Source of the DNA: Prevotella sp. oral taxon 376 | GTDB taxonomy: Bacteria; Bacteroidota; Bacteroidia; Bacteroidales; Bacteroidaceae | Length of the DNA stretch: 64,000 bases | Direction of reading: 5' to 3' | NCBI RefSeq assembly: GCF_003043945.1 | Contig: NZ_PYXG01000001.1 | Coordinates: 1,842,501 to 1,906,500, forward strand | In this document: piece by piece, positions 35,653 through 44,778 of the stretch | How positions within the stretch are numbered: the stretch's first letter is position 1 | Layout of the letters: every line of letters starts with the position of its first letter | Notes under the pieces: model-generated | The model's database searches: none | Seen by the model: only the letters and a program-made list of their open reading frames with translations | What the model was told of the DNA's origin: nothing | Position numbers and translations under genes: made by a program

Positions 35653-37461
35653 CTATTTGACTACATATTTCTTATGCTGATAGATATAGACTCCTTTCGG
35701 TAGACTGGAGAAGTCTGTTCCCACATATCGCCCGTCAAGGGTGTATATCTTTTCGCCCTTGGTCTTGCCCGCGGCTTCAATGTTTGCTATTCCTGTGGGC
35801 GTAGGTTCTTTCAAGAAGCTGAATGAGATGGTGCCGTCAGTGCTTTCCGTAATCTCATAGATTGGCTTTTCGATGGTTCCCCCATTTACGGCGACTCTCT
35901 CAATCCGGGTTACATTTGATGTGCCGGGATAGGGATCGCCCCGATGGCTGTTGTTGTATTCTTCCTTGCTGTACGGCTTTGTTGCGGTAGGTCCCGTCTT
36001 TGGGTCATATACTCGGTAAGAAGTTATAAGCAGCTTATCGGCCGGAACGATGGTCAGCCCGGGCTTGCCCAGCGTGTTGTTGGGGTAATCGCCAATGTTG
36101 ATGCTTCCTTTTTGGTAGTCTACTCGATACACGAGCATCCCCTTTCCTAACAGTTTTGACCACCAGCCATTATTCTGGATGTTCTGTAAGATTAAGTATT
36201 CAGAGTTGTTCTCAATGCCACTTGCAATTTTGTAGGCCTTATGCTCTTCGTCAAAAGGCCGCAGCGAGTACTCCCCGGAGTCGCTCAACTCCGTAAGATT
36301 CATCCATCCCATGGCCTCCATTTCCCATGGAGTATAGGGGGTGGGAGTATATCCGTTGTCCACATATTCCCCTCCGTCCATCAGGTCCCAGTACTCTAAA
36401 GCCTGGTTGTCTACCTGTGCGGAGGGATCGATCGGATAGAAATCGGGGAGCCCCATGGTGTGAGAGAACTCGTGGCAAAACAGCCCGATGCCGTTGATTC
36501 GATATCGCGGGTTTTCTTTAGGCACATAGCTTGCCCGAAAGTTTAGTTCATTATTGATGCCGAAGCGCGAGACTTCCACCCCGTCGTAGGTTCCGAATGA
36601 ACCGGCGCCAGACTTTGGCCAGAGGTCGTCCTCATCTCCTGAGACGCTTGCTCCGTAACCAGCATAGATGATATAGACCAAGTCTGCCAGTCCGTCATGG
36701 TTCTGGTCATACTGCGAGAAGTCAACTCCTGCGGCGGCGGCCTGTACGCATGCTTTGGTAATCATCTCTTGATAGTGTTGATCGTTGCGCCCTTTGCCAT
36801 AATAGACGGAGGTCTCCGGCATGGTGAATACTCCCTTCACATCAAACTGGGGAGTATACTTTCCTTGGCTCATCTCATGGAAGTATTGCCTTACACTTCC
36901 GTAAAGCCGGCTTTGGTTGATGTCGTTGTTGGCGGGGACGGGGTCTCCCGGCTTCGCATTCAGATAGTAGTCGAATGTCGCAATGGGGTCGGAAGTCGTG
37001 AACTTCACATCTTGGAACTGCACGAGCAGCACCAAGGCCCTGGGGCTTCCTGTATGAGGAAAGTAGGGCGTGGCAGGTGTTCCGATAGGGATTGCTCGGG
37101 TTCTTGCTTTGTTTTTGTTTCTTTCGACATTTTTATTAAAAAGATTTTTGTCTTGAGAATTTATCAATTCTTGCTCTGCGCTTTGGCGTGCGCCTGCCTC
37201 GTGGGCAAGCTGTGAGGTGGCCGCCAAGGTTCCATCCTTTGCGACGGAGGCAATGTAATAGTCTTTTCCGACCTGCACCAGTAATACATCATCTGATGTT
37301 GTTACCCAATTGAAGTGCTCGTCTCCATGAAGGAAAATTGTCAATTGGGTTCCGTCTGTCTGCAGAACCGGAATCGGGGTGCTTATAGCCTTTGCGCCCC
37401 AGCCGCTTACCGTTGTCAGGAGGAATGCAAGGATCAGGAGTAATTTGTTTTTCAGTCTCAT
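35653..37461 (-). CDS. Secreted M6-type metalloprotease with Por-type tail
   Basis: A 602-aa exported protease (signal peptide through about residue 22, VSGWGAKA). The M6 (immune inhibitor A-like) zinc site HEFSHTMGLPD lies near residue 330, preceded by LFCHE and YGKGRNDQHYQEMI. A propeptide-like N-terminal part (about 25-130) includes a Lys/Asn/Arg-rich linker. The C-terminus has YTLDGRYVGT and LPKGVYIYQHKKYVVK, the same tail pattern as the protein at 25056. It probably degrades extracellular protein. Confidence 0.85.
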   Translation of the reverse strand: MRLKNKLLLILAFLLTTVSGWGAKAISTPIPVLQTDGTQLTIFLHGDEHFNWVTTSDDVLLVQVGKDYYIASVAKDGTLAATSQLAHEAGARQSAEQELINSQDKNLFNKNVERNKNKARTRAIPIGTPATPYFPHTGSPRALVLLVQFQDVKFTTSDPIATFDYYLNAKPGDPVPANNDINQSRLYGSVRQYFHEMSQGKYTPQFDVKGVFTMPETSVYYGKGRNDQHYQEMITKACVQAAAAGVDFSQYDQNHDGLADLVYIIYAGYGASVSGDEDDLWPKSGAGSFGTYDGVEVSRFGINNELNFRASYVPKENPRYRINGIGLFCHEFSHTMGLPDFYPIDPSAQVDNQALEYWDLMDGGEYVDNGYTPTPYTPWEMEAMGWMNLTELSDSGEYSLRPFDEEHKAYKIASGIENNSEYLILQNIQNNGWWSKLLGKGMLVYRVDYQKGSINIGDYPNNTLGKPGLTIVPADKLLITSYRVYDPKTGPTATKPYSKEEYNNSHRGDPYPGTSNVTRIERVAVNGGTIEKPIYEITESTDGTISFSFLKEPTPTGIANIEAAGKTKGEKIYTLDGRYVGTDFSSLPKGVYIYQHKKYVVK

Positions 37462-37491
37462 CTTGTTTATATTGTTATTTTTTGTGATTCT

Positions 37492-38271
37492 TTACCTATG
37501 GTTTCGTCCGAAGAAGTATTGGCCTTTCTTCCGGGTTCTGTTTCCGTATTCTATGGCATGGTGCGGACAGTGGTGGTAACAGGTGAAGCAGCTCAGGCAG
37601 GTCCCGTTATGTTTCCACATGGGCTCTTTCCCCAATCCTCCGATGATATCATGCACCGGACAGACATCCGCGCAGATTCCGCACTTCACGCATTTCTTCC
37701 TCTCCACATGGAAAGGTTTGTCCGTGATGAGGTGCCTCACGAAGAAGCCTCCGACAGGTCCGCTGAAGAATGACGGGATAGGTCCTTTGACGGTTCGGAC
37801 GACTCCCTTCTTTCTTTCTTCTATGTCTTTGATGAAGCCAGACAGGTCTTTTTCGGCCTTCTGCCTTTTTGCGATTTCCTTTTCTTGCGGGTCAACATCC
37901 ATGAATGGTAAGCCTACATACGACTCGGGCATAATAAGGGAGAAAGCGGAATGCAGTTCAATCTCTCTCTTCCGCAGGTCGCCGCTCAGGATTTCAGTAG
38001 CCTTTCCTATAGAGTCTCCTGCCGTCCAAAGCACATAGGTGTAATCCATGGCTCCCTCGATGACAAGTTTCTGGATAAACTTCCTTACTATCTGGGGAGG
38101 ACGCCAGCCGTGGACAGGCAGTACGAAGCCGAGCCTTTCGCCTTTCTCAAGGATGAAACGACAATCTCTTTCTGTCATCTCGGGGATGTATATTAATTGT
38201 TCGTCAAGCCTGTCAGCCAAGCGCTGTGCGGCCCATCGAGTATTTCCCGTACCAGAAAAATAGAATATCAT
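37492..38271 (-). CDS. EFR1 family ferredoxin/flavodoxin-like protein
   Basis: A 259-aa electron-transfer protein. The N-terminal flavodoxin-like half begins MIFYFSGTGNTRW, with the FMN loop SGTGNT. The C-terminal half carries two 4Fe-4S motifs, CVKCGICADVCP and CLSCFTCYHHCP. The start at 38271 is required by the first beta strand. A full promoter (38276-38305) ends only 4 bases upstream, so the mRNA is probably leaderless. Its redox partner is not identified. Confidence 0.85.
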   Translation of the reverse strand: MIFYFSGTGNTRWAAQRLADRLDEQLIYIPEMTERDCRFILEKGERLGFVLPVHGWRPPQIVRKFIQKLVIEGAMDYTYVLWTAGDSIGKATEILSGDLRKREIELHSAFSLIMPESYVGLPFMDVDPQEKEIAKRQKAEKDLSGFIKDIEERKKGVVRTVKGPIPSFFSGPVGGFFVRHLITDKPFHVERKKCVKCGICADVCPVHDIIGGLGKEPMWKHNGTCLSCFTCYHHCPHHAIEYGNRTRKKGQYFFGRNHR

Positions 38272-38275
38272 AATG

Positions 38276-38305
38276 CAAAGATACATATTTTTAGATACAA
38301 TTCAA
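38276..38305 (-). promoter_or_regulatory. Promoter of the EFR1 gene, abutting the start codon
   Basis: On the minus strand TTG (38303-38305) and TATCTTTG (38276-38283) are 19 bp apart. The start codon begins at 38271, about where transcription should start. Confidence 0.6.
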
Positions 38306-38416
38306 ACAAATCCTCATAAAATCATGAAAAATATCTAACGGCAGGCTCTATGGTTTCCCGAAAAGATTTGTACCTTTGCGTCTGTGGAGGTGAATGGCAA
38401 GATACAGCTCTACCCG

Positions 38417-39904
38417 ATGACGCGAATTGCAGTCGCGCTCATTCTGGGGATTCTGATTGGCGACCGATGGGGCGGTAGTCTGCCGTCTGTGGCATGGCTG
38501 GGTGTGATGATAGCCTTGCTGGTTGCTGTGAACATAGCCCGCGAGAGGCCCGTTTTCCAAAGTGTCGCCCTGCTGCTTTCAACGATGATGTTTGGCGTTT
38601 GGTCGTTAACGGAGGTGAGAAATGCCCGGGAAATCCAGCTTCCCGAGCACGAGATCGGCTACGAGGCGGTGGTTGTCAGCGAACCGCAGGTCAGAGGCAA
38701 GGTTCTTCGCTGCGACCTGTTGATCACTTCTATGCGAGAGCCCATCAAGGTGAAGGCTTCTATATTGCGAGATACTTTGACAAATGCGTGGACAAGACTG
38801 AAGGTCGGAGACGGAATCGCAGCCAAGTCGAAGTTAGAGGAGCCCTCCTATTCCTTTTCCAATTCGAGCTTTGATTATGCGCGATGGTTGAAGGTGCATG
38901 GGTTTCAGGCACAGACTTTTATCTATCATGACAGTTGGGCTCGCCGCCAGATTTCGCTTGCGCGGCTATCTAATTTCCAGCGCGTGAGGATTGCTGCCTT
39001 GAAGTTCAGGCACAAGTTGACAGACAAACTTCGGCAATTGAACATAGAGGAAGAGAACCTTGCCCTGATATCTGCTATGGCTCTTGGTGATAAGTCTATG
39101 ATATCCAATCAGGTTAGAGACGATTATTCAATTTCCGGAGGAAGCCATATCCTTGCTTTGAGCGGTCTTCATCTGGGCATTATATATGCAGTCTTGGTAT
39201 TATTGATAACAAGTGTGGTCAAGCTGGTTCGCAAACCGACGGAGATCTATCAGCGATGGCCGGATGTGGTGGTACAACTGGTCTCGTTGGCGGCCATATG
39301 GAGCTATGTGGTTTTGGTCGGCATGTCGGCAAGTGTACTGCGGTCGGCAACGATGCTAACCATTTATGGCTTGATGAGTCTCCTCAATCGCGACAGGATG
39401 TCGCTGAACGCCTTGGCTACGGCGGCAATCATTATGCTTGTCATAAATCCTTACACTTTGTGGGATGTGGGGTTCCAGATGTCCTTCATGGCCGTTTTGG
39501 GTATCCTGCTCATCTATCCTCGGCGGCACCTGAACTGGCTTGTTGGTCTGGTAATCGTGTCTGTCGCTGCCCAGGTAGGGGTCGCACCGCTCATCATGCT
39601 CTATTTCGGGCGGTTTTCGTGCTATTTTCTTCTCACCAACCTCATTGTCATTCCCTGTGCCACTTGCATCCTGTATGGCGTGGTCTTGCTGCTGATAGCG
39701 AGCCCGATTTCCCTTGCTCAGGCTTTCATAGCGCGGGGACTGTCGGTTGTGGCAGGCTGGATGAACGCCGGGGTGGGGTGGATAGCCTCATTGCCGGGAG
39801 CCTCGATAGAGGATATCCGCATCAACGGGCTGCAGGCATTGCTGATTTATGTGATGATGTTTTGCGCATATCGGATAATTTGTATAAATTTGCAGCGGAA
39901 ATGA
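38417..39904 (+). CDS. comEC: ComEC/Rec2-related membrane protein
   Basis: A 495-aa polytopic membrane protein of the ComEC/Rec2 family, which conducts single-stranded DNA into the cell in competent bacteria. Motifs: the DUF4131-type N-terminal part (residues about 10-160) and the competence domain with GGSHILALSGLHLGIIYAVL and NPYTLWDVGFQMSFMAVLGI. The C-terminal beta-lactamase-like nuclease domain of long ComEC proteins is absent, as is common in Bacteroidetes. A -7 element TACCTTTG lies at 38371-38378, so ATG 38417 (MTRIAVALILGILIG) is favoured; GTG codons at 38384 and 38390 also fit. Confidence 0.85.
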   Translation: MTRIAVALILGILIGDRWGGSLPSVAWLGVMIALLVAVNIARERPVFQSVALLLSTMMFGVWSLTEVRNAREIQLPEHEIGYEAVVVSEPQVRGKVLRCDLLITSMREPIKVKASILRDTLTNAWTRLKVGDGIAAKSKLEEPSYSFSNSSFDYARWLKVHGFQAQTFIYHDSWARRQISLARLSNFQRVRIAALKFRHKLTDKLRQLNIEEENLALISAMALGDKSMISNQVRDDYSISGGSHILALSGLHLGIIYAVLVLLITSVVKLVRKPTEIYQRWPDVVVQLVSLAAIWSYVVLVGMSASVLRSATMLTIYGLMSLLNRDRMSLNALATAAIIMLVINPYTLWDVGFQMSFMAVLGILLIYPRRHLNWLVGLVIVSVAAQVGVAPLIMLYFGRFSCYFLLTNLIVIPCATCILYGVVLLLIASPISLAQAFIARGLSVVAGWMNAGVGWIASLPGASIEDIRINGLQALLIYVMMFCAYRIICINLQRK

Positions 39905-40644
39905 TGCAACGCTATTTTATTTATCTCTGTTACGATGGCACTCGGTATCATGGGTGGCAGATTCAGCCGAACGGGATTTCCGTGCAGGAAGAACTCCAGT
40001 CGTGCCTGTCTGTTCTGCTGCGGAAGCCGGTGGAGATAACGGGTGCCGGTCGGACCGATGCCGGTGTGCATGCCCGGCTGATGGTGGCTCATTTCGATGT
40101 CGAGGATGTCTCTGACGAGGCCCAGCTTACCTATAGGCTCAATCGGATGCTGCCCCGGGATATAGCGGTGAGCAGGATAGAGAAAGTGGCTGGCGACCTC
40201 CATGCCCGTTTCTCAGCCACTTCGCGCACTTATCATTATTTCATTCATATCGGTCGCGACCCCTTCCTGAGACACTATTCGCTGGAGATGCCCTATCAGC
40301 TGGATTTCAACCGGATGAACGAGGCGGCCCGGCTGCTGCTCGAGGTGAAGGATTTCGAAGCCTTCTGCAAGGCCGGGACTGATGCGAAGACTACGCTTTG
40401 CGATGTAACTCAGGCCCGGTGGGAGTTGATGGAAGACGGAGATGTGAAGCGATGGAGGTTCGTGATTACGGCTAACCGGTTTCTCCGCAACATGGTGAGG
40501 GCCGTCGTGGGCACCCTTGTGGATGTGGGCCGTGGGAAGATTTCAATGGAGGAATTCCGGCAGGTCATAGCTTCCGGCAATCGTTCGAACGCGGGAGAGA
40601 GCATGCCGGGGAATGCCTTGTTCCTCTGGGATATTCAATATTGA
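39901..40644 (+). CDS. truA: tRNA pseudouridine synthase A
   Basis: A 247-aa enzyme that makes pseudouridine at positions 38-40 of tRNA anticodon stems. The catalytic Asp53 is in ITGAGRTDAGVHA. Other TruA motifs are YDGTRYHGWQIQPNGISVQE and FLRNMVRAVVGTLVDVGRG. The ATG at 39901 overlaps the comEC stop (ATGATG), so translation is coupled. The frame is open far upstream through comEC, but that part is not protein-like. Confidence 0.95.
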   Translation: MMQRYFIYLCYDGTRYHGWQIQPNGISVQEELQSCLSVLLRKPVEITGAGRTDAGVHARLMVAHFDVEDVSDEAQLTYRLNRMLPRDIAVSRIEKVAGDLHARFSATSRTYHYFIHIGRDPFLRHYSLEMPYQLDFNRMNEAARLLLEVKDFEAFCKAGTDAKTTLCDVTQARWELMEDGDVKRWRFVITANRFLRNMVRAVVGTLVDVGRGKISMEEFRQVIASGNRSNAGESMPGNALFLWDIQY

Positions 40645-40655
40645 GGATAACGAAT

Positions 40656-41594
40656 ATGTGGCTGGCTTTAGCTTTTGTCTCCGCGGCTTTGTTGGGTCTC
40701 TATGATGCCTGCAAGAAGAAATCTCTTAAGGGGAATGATGTGGTTGCGGTTTTGTTTCTGAACACGCTTTTCTCGTCGTTGATATTCCTGCCTTTCATCC
40801 TGCTGTCTGCCAATACAGGCGTGCTTGACCACACGATTTTTCATGTGGGAGGCGGTGGATGGGAGCTGCACAAGTATATTCTTCTGAAAAGCTGCATCGT
40901 GTTGAGTTCGTGGACTTTCGGATATTTTGCCCTGAAGCATTTGCCGTTGACCATTGCGGGGCCTATCAATGCTACCCGCCCGGTGATGACCCTGGTGGGA
41001 GCCTTGCTGATTTTTGGCGAGGAGCTAAATGTCTGGCAATGGATAGGAGTCGTGCTTGCCATCCTCTCCTTCTACCTTCTAAGCCGCAGCGGGAAGAAGG
41101 AGGGCATTGACTTTAAACACGATGTATGGGTGTATTTCTTGCTGGCGGCGGCAGTCCTGGGGGCTTTGAGCGGGCTATACGACAAATATCTGATGGCTTC
41201 GCCGGCCGACGGCGGGGTGGGGGTAGACCGCATGGCGGTGCAAAGCTGGTATAACATTTATCAGATGGCGATGATGGGAGTAGTGCTGGTTGTCAGTCAT
41301 AGGGGCCTCAGGCGGAAGTCTTCGCGGGCTCATCAGCCACAGGACGGATTTCATTGGGACTGGGCAATCGTGCTGATCAGCCTCTTTCTGAGTGCGGCCG
41401 ACTTTGTTTATTTCTATGCGTTGAGCGTTCCCGGCGCGATGATTTCCGTCGTCTCAATGGTGAGGAGATCGTCGGTGGTGGTCAGTTTCCTGATGGGGGC
41501 TCTTTTCTTTCACGAGAAGAATCTGCGCTCCAAGGCCTCCGACCTGGCCCTGGTGTTGCTCAGTATGCTCTTTCTCTGGATGGGAACCCGCTGA
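40656..41594 (+). CDS. EamA/DMT family transporter
   Basis: A 312-aa inner-membrane protein with about ten hydrophobic helices in two homologous halves, the EamA (drug/metabolite transporter) layout. Characteristic segments are GPINATRPVMTLVGALLIFGEELN at the end of the first half and SVPGAMISVVSMVRRSSVVV in the second. Substrate is unknown. ATG 40656 is chosen; a TTG at 40641 overlapping the truA stop is possible. Downstream of comEC-truA in one direction. Confidence 0.85.
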   Translation: MWLALAFVSAALLGLYDACKKKSLKGNDVVAVLFLNTLFSSLIFLPFILLSANTGVLDHTIFHVGGGGWELHKYILLKSCIVLSSWTFGYFALKHLPLTIAGPINATRPVMTLVGALLIFGEELNVWQWIGVVLAILSFYLLSRSGKKEGIDFKHDVWVYFLLAAAVLGALSGLYDKYLMASPADGGVGVDRMAVQSWYNIYQMAMMGVVLVVSHRGLRRKSSRAHQPQDGFHWDWAIVLISLFLSAADFVYFYALSVPGAMISVVSMVRRSSVVVSFLMGALFFHEKNLRSKASDLALVLLSMLFLWMGTR

Positions 41595-41624
41595 AAATAG
41601 ATTTTATTAAATAATGTAGAAGTC

Positions 41625-41655
41625 TTGGAAGTCTTTCGAAAAATTTATATCTTTG
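41625..41655 (+). promoter_or_regulatory. Promoter of dapA
   Basis: TTG at 41625-41627 and TATCTTTG at 41648-41655 are separated by 20 bp. Confidence 0.7.
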
Positions 41656-41699
41656 CATGCAGAGACTGACAGAACGACTTTTACGCAAGCATCACGATT

Positions 41700-42587
41700 A
41701 TGGCATATCATATTTTTAAGGGACTTGGGATAGCGCTCGTTACGCCTTTTACGCCGGAGGGAGAGGTGGACTATGCAGCCTTGAAGCAACTCGTGGAGTA
41801 TCAGATTGACAATGGGGCCGACTTCTTCTGCATCCTTGCCACTACAGGTGAGGTGCCGTGCCTGACGCGTGAAGAGAAGGACAAGATAACGAAGCTGGTT
41901 CTCGAAATCAACCAGGGGCGCCTTCCTGTCCTGAAGTATTGTGGCGGAAACGATACCCGCGCGGTTGTTGAGGAGATTCTGAATACCGACTGGACGGGCA
42001 TTGACGGCATCCTGAGCATCTGCCCTTATTACAACAAGCCTTCCCAGGAGGGGCTCTATCAGCATTTTAAGACCATAGCCGAAATAAGTCCGCTTCCTCT
42101 CGTTCTCTATAATGTGCCGGGCAGGACGGGAGTGAACATGAAACCCCAGACCCTTATCCACCTTGCCAACGATTGTCCGAACATAGTAGGAGTGAAGGAA
42201 GCCTCCGGCTCTCTGGAGCAGGTGGATGAGATCATCAAGGGAAAGCCCGACCGCTTTGATGTCATCAGCGGCGATGACGCGCTGACCTTTTCCATGGTGG
42301 CGAGCGGGGCCGTAGGCGTGATTTCAGTTATCGGAAATGCCCTTCCCAAGGAATTCTCACGCATGATCCGGCTGGAATTTAAGGGAGAATACGAGCCTGC
42401 CCGCAAGATTCATCACATGTTCACGGAGCTCTATAAGCTGCTGTTCGTCGACGGGAATCCTGCCGGCGTGAAGGCGCTGCTCAACGATATGGGCTATATA
42501 GAGAATGTGCTCCGCTTGCCATTGGTACCCACCCGGATAGAGACCAAGGACAAGATGGCCCGGATACTCAAGGATCTGCGCATATAG
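41700..42587 (+). CDS. dapA: 4-hydroxy-tetrahydrodipicolinate synthase
   Basis: A 295-aa class I aldolase-type enzyme that condenses pyruvate with aspartate semialdehyde in lysine/diaminopimelate synthesis. Lys166 in VGVKEASG is the Schiff-base lysine. Tyr138 (LYNVPGRTG) and the Thr pair at 48-49 (ATTGE) complete the catalytic triad. Single-gene unit with its own promoter. Confidence 0.95.
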   Translation: MAYHIFKGLGIALVTPFTPEGEVDYAALKQLVEYQIDNGADFFCILATTGEVPCLTREEKDKITKLVLEINQGRLPVLKYCGGNDTRAVVEEILNTDWTGIDGILSICPYYNKPSQEGLYQHFKTIAEISPLPLVLYNVPGRTGVNMKPQTLIHLANDCPNIVGVKEASGSLEQVDEIIKGKPDRFDVISGDDALTFSMVASGAVGVISVIGNALPKEFSRMIRLEFKGEYEPARKIHHMFTELYKLLFVDGNPAGVKALLNDMGYIENVLRLPLVPTRIETKDKMARILKDLRI

Positions 42588-42758
42588 ACAGCGACCGGAG
42601 ATTTGCCGATCTCTCAGGGAAGGGAAATAAGAAACTTGCGGATCCTCGTCCTGACCGATAGGCATGATCTTCGCCCTCTTACCTCATTTTCAGTATGGAG
42701 AATACCATCGGAGATTGCGCCGAGAGCATTCAGCGATAGAAACAGCGGTGTCTCATTT
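42588..42758. other. Gap after dapA
   Basis: No convincing gene in this strand of the 411-bp dapA-rubrerythrin gap. A small hairpin (GAGAT/ATCTC, 42598-42613) lies just after dapA without a T run. A family A array and the rubrerythrin terminator follow. Confidence 0.35.
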
Positions 42759-42824
42759 TACAAAATCGGCGATTTCGTCCCACGATTTCGCCGATTTCGT
42801 CCCACAATCTCGCCGATTTCGTCA
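42759..42824. repeat. 22-bp-pitch palindrome array, family A copy 4
   Basis: Three 22-bp units at 42759-42780, 42781-42802 and 42803-42824, with cores such as ACGATTTCGCCGATTTCGT. It lies between convergent genes (dapA and rubrerythrin). Confidence 0.82.
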
Positions 42825-42944
42825 GCCTGTTTGCCGCTTTCTGCCCGACAAGACACGAATGCCCGTCTTCCTCCCATTCTTTCTGGGGCACCTTACTAAG
42901 AAGTTCTGCCGTTTATAAAGAGAGCCCGCGCGATCTGGGGCAGA

Positions 42945-42977
42945 CAATAAAAAGGGCGGAACCAGAAGTTCCGCCCT
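42945..42977 (-). terminator. Intrinsic terminator after rubrerythrin
   Basis: A 10-bp perfect stem (AGGGCGGAAC at 42953-42962 with GTTCCGCCCT at 42968-42977). On the minus strand it is followed by TTTTTATTG. Confidence 0.82.
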
Positions 42978-42998
42978 AAGTCTATGGCCGTGAAATGA

Positions 42999-43541
42999 TT
43001 AATAGTTTTCTGCCCGGAGCTCGAAGAAACTTTGCGGGTGGAGGCATACAGGGCAAACTTTTGGTGCCTTGGGGCCTACTACGATGTGTCCGCAGTTGCG
43101 GCAAATCCATATCCTGTCGCCGTCGCGGGAGAACACAACGCCGTCCTCGATGTTTTTCAAAAGCTTGCGATAGCGTTCCTCGTGATGCTTCTCGATGGCA
43201 CCCACGGCACGGAACTTGATAGCAATCTCCTTGAAGCCTTCCTCCTCGGCCTCCTTGGCCATGCGATCGTACATGTCGGTCCACTCGTAGTTCTCACCGT
43301 TGGCGGCAGCCTCGAGATTGCTCATCGTATCCTTGATTTCACCGCCTTCAAGATATTTGAACCACAGCTTGGCATGCTCTTTCTCATTGTTGGCTGTCTC
43401 TTCGAAGAGAGCCGCTATCTGCTCGTAGCCGTCTTTTCTGGCCTTGCTTGCGAAAAATGTGTACTTGTTTCGTGCCTGACTCTCACCGGCAAAAGCCTCC
43501 TGGAGGTTCTTCTCGGTCTTTGTTCCTTTTAAATCTTTCAT
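42999..43541 (-). CDS. rbr: Rubrerythrin
   Basis: A 180-aa peroxide-reducing protein of anaerobes. The N-terminal ferritin-like diiron domain (residues 1-140) has [28 protein letters not shown] and EKHHEERY with the usual Glu/His ligands. The C-terminal rubredoxin domain carries CRNCGH and CPVCLHP. It has its own promoter and terminator. Confidence 0.95.
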   Translation of the reverse strand: MKDLKGTKTEKNLQEAFAGESQARNKYTFFASKARKDGYEQIAALFEETANNEKEHAKLWFKYLEGGEIKDTMSNLEAAANGENYEWTDMYDRMAKEAEEEGFKEIAIKFRAVGAIEKHHEERYRKLLKNIEDGVVFSRDGDRIWICRNCGHIVVGPKAPKVCPVCLHPQSFFELRAENY

Positions 43542-43576
43542 AATGTTGTTTGTTTGTATTTATATTTAATATGGCA

Positions 43577-43607
43577 CAAAGTTATAAAGATTTTGTAAAA
43601 AATCCAA
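43577..43607 (-). promoter_or_regulatory. Promoter of rubrerythrin
   Basis: On the minus strand TTG (43605-43607) and TAACTTTG (43577-43584) are 20 bp apart. Confidence 0.65.
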
Positions 43608-43637
43608 ATATTTCATTGTAATAATTACAGAACAGGG

Positions 43638-44672
43638 CTAAATTGTGATTTCTCCCGCCAGCGACATGGTCATCATCTTGCGGATGATGGCATAGTCGTC
43701 GTATCTTGCCTGCAGGTGCATCAGCTTGGCAATGGCGGCCTCTACGGTGCTGTCAAGCCCCGAGACGACCCCCGCGTCCTGAAGTTGATAGCCCGTATCG
43801 TATCTCGACATCTCGACACTTCCCGATATACACTGGCTGATATTGACGATGCAGACGCCGCTGGCGCTTGCCTCTTTCAGCAGTTTGGTCATCCACGGGG
43901 CGTGGGGCGCATTGCCGCTGCCATAGGTTCTCATCACGATGCTCCGCAGTCCCGGTGCCTCAAGCACATGTTTCACGGCGGGCTCCTGAATGCCGGGAAA
44001 CAAGGAGAACACAATGATGTTGCAGTCCATTTCAAGGTGGGGGGTCATCGGTTTTGAGAAATCCGGTTTCAGAATGTTGTGCCTGTGGAAGGTGAAATTG
44101 ACGCCGGAATCACACAGATGCGGGTAGTTGAAGGAGTCGAAGGCATCGAAGCCGTCGGCATTCTGCTTGGTAGAACGGTTCCCCCGGAGGAGCGCGCCGT
44201 TAAAGTAGATGCTCACTTCCGGGGCAATGGGAGTTCCGTCGGGGTTGTGCTGGGAGGCCAGTTCAATGCTGGTCAGGAGGTTTTCCTTGCCATCCGTGCG
44301 CAACTGCCCTAACGGGAGTTGGCTCCCGGTGAGGATAACAGGCTTTGTCAAGTTCTCCAACATGAATGAGAGAGCTGATGCCGTGTAGGCCATCGTGTCG
44401 GTTCCGTGGAGAATCACGAATCCGTCGTAAAGCTCATATCGCTCCGAAATGATTCGTACGAGCTGGGCCCACAGTTCCGGATTCATATCGCTTGAGTCGA
44501 TGATGGGCTCAAACTGATAGACATCTACACCTGTCCTGATGTAGTGAAATTCTGGTAGAAGATTCACCAAATGGGTGAGATCCAATGGCTCTAATGCGCC
44601 GGTTTCAGGATTGCGCCCCATGCCGATGGTACCTCCTGTGTATATCAGAAGGACTTTTTCGGTTCTTTTCAT
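43638..44672 (-). CDS. ansA: L-asparaginase, type I
   Basis: A 344-aa cytoplasmic asparaginase that hydrolyses L-asparagine to aspartate and ammonia. Family motifs are IYTGGTIGM (residues 10-18, nucleophilic Thr) and FVILHGTDTMAYTASAL (second Thr with the following Asp). No signal peptide is seen, in agreement with type I. Confidence 0.92.
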   Translation of the reverse strand: MKRTEKVLLIYTGGTIGMGRNPETGALEPLDLTHLVNLLPEFHYIRTGVDVYQFEPIIDSSDMNPELWAQLVRIISERYELYDGFVILHGTDTMAYTASALSFMLENLTKPVILTGSQLPLGQLRTDGKENLLTSIELASQHNPDGTPIAPEVSIYFNGALLRGNRSTKQNADGFDAFDSFNYPHLCDSGVNFTFHRHNILKPDFSKPMTPHLEMDCNIIVFSLFPGIQEPAVKHVLEAPGLRSIVMRTYGSGNAPHAPWMTKLLKEASASGVCIVNISQCISGSVEMSRYDTGYQLQDAGVVSGLDSTVEAAIAKLMHLQARYDDYAIIRKMMTMSLAGEITI

Positions 44673-44698
44673 ATTCGCCTTTGTGTCGTATTTTACCG

Positions 44699-44729
44699 CA
44701 AATATAGGTCAAAAAACTCACAAATCCAA
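44699..44729 (-). promoter_or_regulatory. Promoter of ansA
   Basis: On the minus strand TTG (44727-44729) and TATATTTG (44699-44706) are 20 bp apart. A divergent plus-strand -7 element (TATATTTG, 44739-44746) lies next to it and probably serves uxaC. Confidence 0.6.
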
Positions 44730-44778
44730 AATTTTTAGTATATTTGCACATGAAAACACTTAAAAGGTCAAATACATC

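Noticed and set aside
39256-39900. Upstream extension of truA through comEC
   Set aside because: Out-of-frame with a conserved membrane protein and richer in Cys/His than any real domain; truA proper starts at 39901.
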